From: Chrysomallon squamiferum
Taxonomy: Eukaryota; Mollusca; Gastropoda; Neomphalida; Peltospiridae
Direction: 5' to 3'
Length of the DNA stretch: 64,000 nt
Assembly: GCA_012295275.1 (NCBI GenBank)
Contig: CM022671.1
Location: 20,008,822-20,072,821, forward strand
Shown here piece by piece: positions 12,301 to 44,262 of this stretch. A model generated the notes under the pieces. The model was not told where the DNA came from. It did not search any database and worked only from the letters and a program-made list of their open reading frames with translations. A program made the position numbers and the translations under genes. Positions within the stretch are counted from its first letter, which is position 1; each line of letters begins with the position of its first letter.

Positions 12301-12748
12301 AATCTGGAACCTGCTGAGTTGTTATTGTTTTTGTTTTTTCTACATCTTTCACTTTTGATTTATATTTCTTTTCCTTATTTTCACTCGTCTGGAGAGGTAA
12401 AAAATCAATGTAACAGGAAATAAATGTAAAATGAACAATATGTTTTATTTTTAAATTATTAAAATAATATGATTTTACTTCTTTCTTTAATAATAATTCT
12501 ATTATTATATCAAATCTGTTTATATCTAATAATGCAATATCATACTGTGTAAGTTGTAAACAAACCTCATTTTCGTTACAGTACTGTACTATTAAACTGT
12601 TTGTAAGCAATTCTTTCTTTTAAAACCTTAATTTTGAGTTATACTTAATATAATCAGAAAAACATTTAAAAATGTAGGCGGTTTCAAACAAAATATGACA
12701 TCTAATAACCTTTGATTTTCTTGGTTTTTCTCTTACAGCTTCTGCCAT
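256..12748 (-). CDS. EPG5: EPG5, ectopic P granules protein 5 homolog (5' part, 20 exons; runs off the left edge)
   Basis: EPG5 is a large metazoan autophagy protein. In studied animals it is a Rab7 effector that tethers autophagosomes to late endosomes/lysosomes and promotes SNARE-driven fusion. Exons (minus strand): 12748-12710, 12388-11306, 10866-10699, 9492-9332, 9145-9063, 8208-8069, 7494-7289, 6893-6794, 6253-6133, 5829-5673, 5404-5258, 4600-4580, 3893-3739, 3293-3142, 3025-2885, 2552-2388, 2014-1892, 1461-1217, 778-638, 376-256. All join in frame at GT-AG borders, giving about 1,223 residues; the human protein has about 2,580, so roughly half is present. The start MAEAV and blocks such as GVCGD, VGRWASKLIQ, FGSPLLDH, GEEDEDPS and LGSWQFMA match my recall of the family. 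Residues 14-374 are charged and probably disordered; the rest is helical-looking. A WTMV motif followed by DSDGEEDED at about residue 651 resembles the family's LC3-interacting region. It is head-to-head with QARS. The C-terminal half is outside the window. Confidence 0.93.
638..778 (-). CDS. EPG5: EPG5 exon 19
   Basis: Completes an Asp codon, then ITCVATEGMDHLLNLLACNQ through YFYQKSEYFLQSE, leaving two bases before GTGAGT. Confidence 0.9.
1217..1461 (-). CDS. EPG5: EPG5 exon 18
   Basis: Reads MASVVRQNQTNEQLFNNWSW through VIGVSQKNPMACYIALVMTN and IGH, leaving two bases before GTATGT; acceptor TTGCAG. Confidence 0.93.
1892..2014 (-). CDS. EPG5: EPG5 exon 17
   Basis: 41 codons, TGKPVLSIRLHRQVALLIAE through SSVIGEGIRQ, phase 0 at both ends; TTTCAG acceptor and CAG|GTTTGT donor. 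Confidence 0.92.
2388..2552 (-). CDS. EPG5: EPG5 exon 16
   Basis: 55 codons, MSLYLFQDLPVQKWMPSDDD through NWNISEQ, phase 0 at both ends. The first Met is internal, directly after the acceptor CTTGTAG. Confidence 0.93.
2885..3025 (-). CDS. EPG5: EPG5 exon 15
   Basis: 47 codons, ISYVCNHTREFCSKVGRELL through KEVMPQVGM, phase 0 at both ends; TTTCAG acceptor and ATG|GTTAGT donor. Confidence 0.91.
3142..3293 (-). CDS. EPG5: EPG5 exon 14
   Basis: Reads (D)PDSRQQLADNLMSLQTSE and on to EFIQTVTFGVFE, phase 0 before GTAAAA; acceptor TGTGCAG. Confidence 0.92.
3739..3893 (-). CDS. EPG5: EPG5 exon 13
   Basis: Reads (Q)LGSWQFMADMPYTCVSSDS and on to DFCRGYLK with one base left over before GTGTGG; acceptor CTTACAG. 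Confidence 0.93.
4580..4600 (-). CDS. EPG5: EPG5 exon 12, 21-nt microexon
   Basis: Only 21 nt between CTTTCAG and GTGAGT. It supplies (K)FQDGVW and the first two bases of Gln. With it, exon 11 joins exon 13 as TAQ-KFQDGVWQ-LGSWQFMAD. The reading frame would also survive skipping it (21 nt = 7 codons), so the evidence is the near-consensus splice sites and the protein context. Confidence 0.8.
5258..5404 (-). CDS. EPG5: EPG5 exon 11
   Basis: Completes the Arg codon, then QTVSFVSDHWLNFKAYNTNK and on to ATECILTAQ with two bases left over before GTAAAT. Confidence 0.92.
5673..5829 (-). CDS. EPG5: EPG5 exon 10
   Basis: Reads (G)NVEYDIGFTTESVMIRVF and on to RYRQLNKRLGKMI plus two bases of Arg; TTTAG acceptor and AAG|GTATTT donor. 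Confidence 0.92.
6133..6253 (-). CDS. EPG5: EPG5 exon 9
   Basis: Reads DEDPSNIWLYLHENDIVSIL and on to VFAHLLRASVNYS with one base left over before GTGGGT. Continues the acidic GEEDEDPS block from exon 8. Confidence 0.93.
6794..6893 (-). CDS. EPG5: EPG5 exon 8 (with LIR-like motif)
   Basis: Reads (L)AREDFMCQMRTS and on to ENTWTMVDSDGEE in phase 0 before GTAAAT. The WTMV codons are at 6823-6812, followed directly by acidic residues that continue into exon 9. Confidence 0.94.
6812..6823 (-). other. LIR-like motif WTMV in EPG5
   Basis: Trp-Thr-Met-Val at about residues 651-654 fits the [WFY]xx[LIV] core that binds LC3/GABARAP, and DSDGEEDED follows. A LIR in a similar acidic context is known for vertebrate EPG5. 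That this copy binds Atg8-family proteins is inference. Confidence 0.55.
7289..7494 (-). CDS. EPG5: EPG5 exon 7
   Basis: Reads VARLLRLATFEDHLFILNH, then CPAGVGRWASKLIQILPPP and FGSPLLDHIVTALSTLLQPT, with two bases left over before GTATGT. One of the most family-like blocks in the gene. Confidence 0.95.
8069..8208 (-). CDS. EPG5: EPG5 exon 6
   Basis: Reads (A)LLVQKAENVHQLKKLKD and on to FLQHIRVWTEKM, ending at phase 0 before GTAGAA. The FMFHRRPCKDNEF stretch reads as ordinary globular coding sequence. Confidence 0.91.
9063..9145 (-). CDS. EPG5: EPG5 exon 5
   Basis: Completes the split Arg codon, then reads LQVESYVYSFLTQSPLLRD and on to APVQ. TTTTAG acceptor and CAAG|GTAACA donor. Too short to stand out as an open frame but in phase with both neighbours. 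Confidence 0.9.
9332..9492 (-). CDS. EPG5: EPG5 exon 4
   Basis: Begins GVCGDGSKVTASHMYEM after TTGCAG and ends in SAQLS plus two bases of an arginine codon. GVCGD is a recognisable EPG5 block. Confidence 0.92.
9598..9621. repeat. (GATTTA)4 hexamer repeat in EPG5 intron 3
   Basis: Four perfect copies of GATTTA. Not the TTAGGG animal telomere unit. Confidence 0.9.
9964..10143. mobile_element. hAT-like MITE in EPG5 intron 3
   Basis: A 180-bp element whose ends are inverted copies: CAGTGGCATACC at 9964 and, read from 10143 on the minus strand, CAGGGGCATATC (10 of 12 match). Flanking 8-mers GATGTATG (9956-9963) and CATATATG (10144-10151) match at 6 of 8 positions, as an old 8-bp target-site duplication would. 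CAGNGGC-type ends with 8-bp duplications are typical of hAT elements. No coding capacity. Confidence 0.5.
10218..10556. mobile_element. Second hAT-like non-autonomous element in EPG5 intron 3
   Basis: A 339-bp segment with inverted ends CAGAGGTCTC at 10218 and CAGTGGTCTC on the minus strand from 10556. This resembles the CAGNGGTCNCC ends of Charlie-type hAT elements. The flanks CACTATAT (10210-10217) and CTATATAT (10557-10564) agree at 6 of 8 positions, though both are AT-rich and weakly informative. Inside, 10238-10249 and 10256-10267 form a 12-bp stem with one mismatch around a 6-base loop. No open frame. Confidence 0.42.
10699..10866 (-). CDS. EPG5: EPG5 exon 3
   Basis: 56 codons from NEAKKENHEF to TQTETAE. 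The donor GAG|GTCTGG is weak, but it is the only nearby GT that keeps phase 0 into the GVCGD exon. Confidence 0.85.
11306..12388 (-). CDS. EPG5: EPG5 exon 2 (large, charged, low-complexity)
   Basis: 361 codons in phase 0, by far the largest exon. The acceptor is CTCCAG|ACGAGT and the donor TTCAG|GTATAT. The translation is rich in E, K, S and T and includes an imperfect short tandem repeat (KLNEEKCE then KLNEEECE), so it is probably disordered. The last stretch, LKPMTMEQIQSLYYN through NPQIIQEFVQ, is less biased and is where the conserved part begins. Confidence 0.92.
12710..12748 (-). CDS. EPG5: EPG5 exon 1
   Basis: Thirteen codons, MAEAVREKPRKSK, ending in phase 0 at AAAG|GTTATT. This ATG is chosen because MAEAV followed by basic residues is how I recall vertebrate EPG5 starting, and because it joins in frame to the TSENKEKKYKSK start of exon 2. 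Confidence 0.85.
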
Positions 12749-12920
12749 TTCTGCTTGTCAAGTGCTTGTGTTATTGTCATGTGACAAAATGATAGCGCCA
12801 TCTATATCGTTACGTTTTGATAGGTAACTCTCAGCAGACTACTAGACCAATAACCGGTCATATATATTGGCCCATAGCCATAAAGCGTAACAATGATATC
12901 AATGTTAGTTGAGATCCAGC
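12749..12920. promoter_or_regulatory. Bidirectional EPG5/QARS promoter region
   Basis: Only 172 bp separate the EPG5 ATG (minus) from the QARS ATG (plus), so both transcripts must start in or next to this gap. Visible motifs are GTCATGTGAC (12776-12785), GCGCCATCTA (12795-12804, YY1/Pho-like when read on the minus strand), CCAAT (12847-12851) and an inverted CCAAT (ATTGG, 12866-12870) beside a short TATATA run. Paired opposed CCAAT boxes are common in housekeeping bidirectional promoters. Start sites cannot be placed from sequence alone. Confidence 0.75.
12776..12785. promoter_or_regulatory. E-box of CLEAR/M-box type, GTCATGTGAC
   Basis: The core TCATGTGA is the MITF/TFEB M-box and a variant of the CLEAR element TCACGTGA. 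It lies about 28 bp upstream of the EPG5 ATG, probably in the first transcribed bases. Because EPG5 acts in autophagosome-lysosome fusion, control by a MiT/TFE factor is plausible but not shown. Confidence 0.4.
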
Positions 12921-37044
<24,124 letters not shown>

Positions 37045-37428
37045 CATCTTGCCTTGTTCCTTTAGTGGTTAAAAGTTGTATAAACAAAACAAAACTAAAG
37101 AAAACTATTACAGAAATTAGACAAAAATCTTATCACGTGAACGAAATCACAAAGAGAACAGGCCTTTGATGTGAAGTACTTTCCTTTGAACTTAATCTTA
37201 TTAAGATTTTCTCATCAAAAGACCCTGCAAAACATTTAGCAAACATGATTTCTTATTCTTTGAAATTTATAATTTAATCATTTTCTCTCTCTCTTTCTCT
37301 TTCTCAGCTATTTATTTCATTATATTTTAATTATGTAGTTGGAAAAAAGATGAAGATGTTAGACTGTTTGACAATGATGTGGTGTTAATTCTGTTTAAAG
37401 TTAATAGTAAAGATTGAAGATTTTTTTT

Positions 37429-37463
<35 letters not shown>

Positions 37464-37466
37464 ATG

Positions 37467-37497
<31 letters not shown>

Positions 37498-38010
37498 TGT
37501 ATTGTAAATGTATTTAGTTTTATGGTTGATCATTCTCTGTACTTAATTGTATTAATCACTTTTAACCAATTAAACTAACTTTAAATCCAAAAGGTGATTA
37601 TTAAAAAAATTATATATTTCAAAATGTTTTTTTGTTTGTTACTTTGTTACTATTTTTAACTGTATAATCAAAACATTATACTGTTTTACTTTATTTATAT
37701 ATATATATATATATTTTTAATTATTATTATAATTTTTTAAAATTTATTTATTGTTTTAATTTGTTTTAACTAATTGAACATTACAATAATATTTTCATTT
37801 TAGTTAAAATGTTTTTTCTGTTAATGTCAGAATTTAAAATAATAAAAATAACATAATACAGATTTTTTTCTTTGAATTCATTACAAACATTTGTCTATAC
37901 ATGTCTATATACGTATTTTTAAAAAGTTTTTACCTTCATTAATTCATTTGAAGGTATGGTATTTTATTTAACTAAAGGACAGTTTGTTGGTTTGATTGTA
38001 ATAAATGTAT
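37045..38010 (+). other. Probable QARS 3' UTR and downstream flank
   Basis: AT-rich sequence after the stop. Candidate poly(A) signals are ATTAAA (37569-37574) and AATAAA (38000-38005). The true cleavage site cannot be chosen, and long T runs at 37421-37494 lie in between. No further open frame is credible here. Confidence 0.4.
37421..37494. repeat. Poly-T tract in QARS 3' flank
   Basis: Two long T runs split by CC and GATG. It accounts for a Lys-rich open frame on the minus strand. Confidence 0.97.
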
Positions 38011-40599
38011 ATAAAAAATAAAAATGAAATAAATTTAAATAATAAGAAAATAAACTACGTATGTCATATAGAAGCATATAAAGATTTAAGATCTTTGCGA
38101 TTTAATCCATATACCGAGACAAAAATTTAAATGAATAAAAATAAAATAATAAATGTGTGTGTATATATATATATTTTTTTTTTTTAAATTTGAGAAAAAC
38201 GATAAATAAAAAAAAAAAAAACATTGTCATTTCCTTCCTATATATGCAGTCTGATAGCATTGTGCTTCAGTACAATGGAAAAAGAAAACGACGGGTGATG
38301 TTTCATAAATAAGGTAAATACCATATAACGTTCGGTCGTTTAGAACTTGACGGAGTCGCAGTTGGGGACCTGTATTATAACATTTTGAATATACTATTGT
38401 TAAATAAAACATTTCTTCATTGTAGCTTCTGTTTAATGAAGAAATAATAGACGTTTTCCTCTCTCATTTCATTTTATATGAAAGATAACTGCCATTAATA
38501 TTGAAATTTGGTTGATATATATTTCGTTAAATTCGTTCATGCATTGATTTATTCTTTAAAAGAGATTCTTCTGAAGTTAGTTATATGTAACTCCATTATT
38601 CATGATTGCATTTTTAAATGTTTTTTTTTTTTTTTTGTTATGTTGGTTACATTATGAAACATATCCTTTCCATAATTTAACATTATGAAACATATCCTTT
38701 CCATAATTTAACATTTTAGTATTTCTAGCAACAAAAAGAAGTTTTCACCTGCTGAAATAAATATTTTATTATGTGACTGAGAAGACAATATTTTACATGC
38801 TCACAAAAATGGCTGTCTAGACTGGGTGAAGTAATAAAAATTCATTGGGCATGTAGGTGTGACCTTTGCTTTTAGAAAGAAACTTTCTTTAAATCTGTTT
38901 GAAAAAGAAATGACATTAACTACTTGATATGTTCCTGGTGATTAAATTTCAGTTTGACAGTAAAAATTCTTTAAATCATTCAGATCTCCTGAACTCAAAA
39001 GCAGGATGAATTTTGAACTTAACACAATGAATTAAATTTTAATTGTTTATTGTGTGACCATTGAATATAATTTTTTTTAGAATTAATCGTTTATACTGTA
39101 ATAATATAATTATTTATAGTATGACCATTTTGCTCTATAAACTTTAAATTTAATCACTTACAGCGAAACCACTATGTTAAATAACATTTAAAATTAACTG
39201 ATTATCGTGCACCCATTGTGTTACGTGGGATTTAGAATTGTTTATAGTGTAACCCTCTCTGTTATATAAAATCGAAAAATAATCATTATAAATTATAAGT
39301 TATATTTATAACTATTGTGTTGCATACAATTTAGAATTCATTCTTTTTTTTAGTATATCCACTGTGTTATGTAAAATATTGAATTGTTCATACTCTGTCC
39401 AGGGTATACTTTATAACGTTAAGATGAAGAAATGACGTTCTTTTACAGAGGTGTAGGTCGTTACTAATTTTATTGTAGCACGATGTATTTTTAAATTTGT
39501 ATTCAAAACCCACCACTTACATATGTAAGAACGGTTGTATGAAAGGTTCGTTTATTGCCTTTGTCAGATGTTCCATCAAATATCAACACAGTTTATTTGT
39601 AATCATTTATAGTGGCAACTTACAACTGCAGGTTGAAAGATGCCGTCCTTAGAATGTCTAAATATAAACGCTATAAAAACTTAAAGTGGGTTCACCTGCA
39701 CATATTTATGTCAAAGATGAATGTTAAAAATAATTTCCTGTGACAAATGTTAGAAACTATTTTATTAATTTATATATTTATTAATTAATTTATTTTTTAT
39801 TATTATTTTTTTTTTTTTTTTTTTCTGTATCTTTCTTGAAACTTGAATTTCAATTGAAATATGTCTAAGGATGGTGGAAATTTATTTTAATTTATTTTTT
39901 TTTTTCTTCAGAAAATTGCTTTAGAAATCGAATTGAAGCCTTTTATTAAAATTAAAAAATAAATTCGACAAACTCTTCAAAACCAAATTGAAAATATTAA
40001 TATTTTACTATACTTATTATTATAAGCAGAACCAATCTTCCTCTTTGAATTGAGTCAACTTGTTCAGCCAGTGCCAGACGACTTTATATCGTTTTTTTTG
40101 TTTTTTTGACTAACATAACCTTGTTAAACGGTAGAGGTATTCACGAAGAGATGACAGAAGTTTCATATCTAATTTCCTCAGTAAACAAACCTGGTATGTT
40201 TAACACCTATCAACCACTAGTATTAAAATGTGAAAGTTTTAAACAAGTATTTATATTCCATCTCATTCATTCAAAGCATAGACAAGATAATCTTATGATC
40301 TTTGTCATAAATAACAATCATCGTCATGCCAGTTTCTAAAGAAAATTCAATATAGATTTTATAGTATACTTTTTATTTTGTTTAGTTTTGTTTTATTTTT
40401 TTTTTCATGACTAGTTTAAAGATAGTTTGTGCTCCTCCTAGACTCGATTTTTCTTCTTCTTTTTCGTGTACAGTAATATTTTATCTTATAATAATTATAA
40501 AACCGCCCCTCCCATGCATATTTCTTTCTATTACTTAACCTTTTAGAATGTACATCCCTGTATAATAATCGTGATATTGTCTTGTGCGTAACATTATGT
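38011..40599. other. AT-rich intergenic DNA
   Basis: Apart from the 31-bp tandem duplication at 38649, nothing is recognised. There are poly-T runs near 38622 and 39810, and scattered short open frames without domains. Confidence 0.7.
38649..38710. repeat. 31-bp perfect tandem duplication
   Basis: The unit beginning ACATTATGAAACATATCC is present at 38649-38679 and again at 38680-38710 with no differences, so the duplication is probably young. Confidence 0.95.
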
Positions 40600-40750
40600 A
40601 ATGAGATAAGAATGGCGTATTGTTCAATTGGCAGTGACATATCTTGGCTGATATCATTTAAGTCAAGATAATGTATTGGCCTGGTGTTTGTCCAACTGTC
40701 CAGGCAAGCCTTATCTGTCAGTGAAACTTGATGTTTGCTTTCCTGAAATG
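40600..40750. promoter_or_regulatory. Small complex non-coding island
   Basis: Balanced sequence with GATA-like TTATCTGTC and a TTGGCAGTGA word between AT-rich flanks. Only composition supports it. Confidence 0.2.
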
Positions 40751-41329
40751 AAAACTTTTGTTTGAAACTATCTTAAATAGATATTAGATAGGACGATTTG
40801 TATATTTTCAAACAAACGTTTTTGTATTTTGCGCACTATGCTTATAAAATATTATCTGTTTTAACATAAACACTTTCAGTAGCAAGAGTTTTGAGAAGCT
40901 GACTGGTTAGTTTTGGATGTATGCGATCTCAGGATCAATCCTTGCAACTTTCAATAGGGTTTTATTAACGTTTCAGCTGGTACTGCATAAGTATGTATTT
41001 GCTTTCTTGTTAATGGTACCGCCACATTTCATGGATGTACAATATTCTTAAACTGACATGTAACAGTGTCACGTGGAGTGTTAGCAGCAAGAAAGAAGTA
41101 CGAGGAAAAAAATAATAATAATAAAAAGATTTCTTCGATATATATACCAAAATAATTCAGTACATTACTGAAATGATGTAAAATTTCTTTAGTGATTTAT
41201 TTCTTCGAAGAGAACGTGACTCTCGACAATTAAGTAGGCAAATGACGTAAATAAGAAAATTAATAACTCGATTAACATCATTCTTCTGTTGCTTGTCTTT
41301 AATACAAATGGCAATTGTCGACTGTTTAG

Positions 41330-41480
41330 TCAGTTCCATGATAGGGGAGCACTCAAGAGAGTTTGGCAGACAGTTTCCAAGTAATCTAAATCTTAATTAC
41401 ACGGATTATCAAGATTAATTAGGTCTCTCGATCTATTGGCAAACTAGCTATGTCATCAGATAATATGCAAGGAATGCAAA
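41330..41480. promoter_or_regulatory. Non-coding island with clustered TAATCY homeodomain sites
   Basis: Within 41382-41417 there are TAATCT (41382-41387), TTAATTA (41393-41399), GGATTA (41403-41408) and AGATTA (41412-41417). TAATCY is the preferred site of K50 homeodomains such as Otx, Pitx and Goosecoid. The surrounding 150 bp is non-repetitive. Function is inferred. Confidence 0.32.
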
Positions 41481-42429
41481 TGTATTTCCAAACATTATGT
41501 CGCGTAAGACTATAATGCCAGAATCCTTGTTTTCTGTAACATTTAATTTAAGTTATCAGCTGGTTACATATGCCAGGCCGAACATTTTCGATTTAACAGT
41601 TTTAAAAATATATATAATATATATAAAAAAAACCACAAAAAACCCACAAAAAAAACGTAGAAGAAAAAACATGATGATACATTTCAGTCGACTGTCAATT
41701 TAGCTTTTAAAATTAACTGTTAATGCGATTCCACTATCTGCCTCTGTTCGGGGGAAAAGAAAAGAAAAAATTACACGATATACAGGATCTTTGGCTGCGC
41801 CGAATGGCATTTCCTTTAAGCTCTTAATAAATTCCGAATTAAATTTAGAATAGGTCAACGTTTTACAGCACAGACAACTCTACAAGACCGACTAAAGTCA
41901 AGTTTAGCAAATAAAAATAAAAAAAATGTTTCAAAGTTAGCGTACATGTTACAAAAGAACATTAATATTTGTATTTAAAGATGCATGCAATACGGATATT
42001 ATAGGGTCGTATTCATATCATTTTAAATCTTTGGTCAACTTTGAAAAGCCAGAGTCCCCTCCCCGTTTGTTTTTGTTTTTTTTATATTTTACAAAATAAA
42101 TATTTATATTAAAAAAAAAAAATTCTGTCTTTTATTTTTTTTTAAATGGAATAAAAAAGAAAAATGTCTAAATATAAAAAAAAAATTACATAAATTAAAC
42201 GGAAAAAGAGATAAACTTGATAAAACTTAGAAGTAAAACGTCTAATGGTAATCCTAGATTTCATGTTTTGTTGTGGCTTATTATCTTACGTGAACCTCAA
42301 ACATTTTTATTTCTTTTGTATTCTGTTTTATTTATTTTGTTTTTTATATTTAAAAAAACATATATATATTTTTCGGAAAAAATAAACTACGTTACGATGC
42401 GTTTTAAATGATTAAAACCAACACTCGAA
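41481..42429. other. AT-rich intergenic DNA
   Basis: Poly-A/T tracts and short open frames only; no recognisable gene. Confidence 0.7.
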
Positions 42430-42790
42430 TTGTAAGTCTCATGGCCACGCAAGCGATTCACATAACCGCTCGCACCTGGAATAAAGATCATTATTTCCGT
42501 TAATATTTCATGCGAATACCTTAGAAAGCTGTAAATGTGTTCTGAGCGTAGACATCAGTGGGAGGATAAAAGTAAATTTTCTGAAACACGCTAGACAGAT
42601 ATTCTGACTTTCTGTGTCGAGCATTCAGACTGGCAGACAAAGTCGACCAGAAAGAACATAAATGTCATTGGTATACAGAGCTTTATTGCTTCGCACTTGC
42701 ATAATTTGTCTCGCTTCTGTCGCAGCAGTACATATTTTCACTTCAGTTTTCGGAGCCACAAGATGTCGCCAACAAAATAGATGACAGACT
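42430..42790. repeat. Complex island containing dispersed repeat copy 1
   Basis: 42451-42474 and 42491-42508 match 49610-49633 (19 of 24) and 49651-49668 (17 of 18), with the spacing between blocks conserved to within one base. The rest of the island is GC-richer than its flanks and has no coding potential. It could be an old transposon or a duplicated regulatory element. Confidence 0.6.
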
Positions 42791-43637
42791 ATAAATTAAA
42801 AAATTAAAAAATATGAGCGTGCCTTGTTTTGGTTGTTATTCAGATCATTAACATAAGTATACAACAGATTCAGAGCCATTCTTATTGTAATCTGTTTTCA
42901 TTCCTTTATTATTATAATTGCAAATGAAACACTTCCACAAACACAACTGCATTCCTGATCGGAATAATAATCTGCTTGTCTGTCTCTTACCCTCTCTCGC
43001 TTTATCTTTCTCTGTTCTTTCTCAGTAGCTGTCTCTCTCTCTTTCTCCCTCCTTGCTTTCATTCTCTGTCTCTCTCGTATATGTTTGCTTCTCTAAATTC
43101 TCTCATTCTTCCATTTTCTCCATGCACGACTCTGTTGATTATGTTTCACATGTTAATTTAACGATATAATTCATCTTTTTAGCTCTGTCAGTTCTTGGTT
43201 TTCTAACAAGCCAGTGCTAAGCATGTCTTACTAACAAACCAAATCCCCATTCTGTGGCGCTTTCTTTCTTTTTTTCACCTACGGTTCGTATTCATGGGTG
43301 GGGCTGTAATACTAAAATGCTACCAATAACAAACCTTTCGATAATCGCATTATTTACATTTTCGTATGCGTCACTGGCTCAGGGGCCATTTTTCAGTGAC
43401 AAATGTATATCTCTATCTTAGTACGATAAGGATAAAAAATAACTATGTTCAGAAATCTTGTGGCTTCAAGTAGGATGAAAAAAGCCAGACACGAGAAAAA
43501 AACAAAACAACAACAGAACAGTGAATTCTCTGTGGTATTTTAAGTAATACTTCTGTGTGTATCACTGATAAATACAGTTAGCGTTTGTTAACATGTCTTG
43601 GTAATTTATGCCTGTTGTTAAATCTGTGATTACTTTT

Positions 43638-43676
<39 letters not shown>

Positions 43677-44205
43677 AGTATCTCACGCAGTACTAGTACA
43701 AATATATACAATTTTTACTCATTTCTTGAAGTTTAATCTTACACAGCACTCATGTCATGCAACATCGAAGCTGAAAATAAAATTTTGTAATATTTTAACG
43801 CCAAAAATGACGAATGGTATTAACACTTTTTTCTTCAGAATTCCAAGGACAAAACACATTGTTAGAAGGAAAAAAAAGGAGAACAGGACCTTCAACGTGC
43901 CATATTATTTTATGTTTTCTTTAATGGAATGGATCAAAAAAAAAGAGAAAAAAAATAGATTACAAGAAGAAGAAAAAACAAAAGCACTCAACAACACTAC
44001 ATAGGAAGAAAAAAGTCTGCACATTCCATACGAACATACACATACACATACACATACATGTACTCGCAGACTTCTTCATATACTTTGATCAATAAAGTTT
44101 CTGAAAATGTTTTATTCTTATCTTTATCAAACAAAATGTTGTAAACTAAATATATATAGGCATATTTCTAACACTAATAACGGATCATTATATTTTGTTA
44201 TTAAC

Positions 44206-44262
<57 letters not shown>

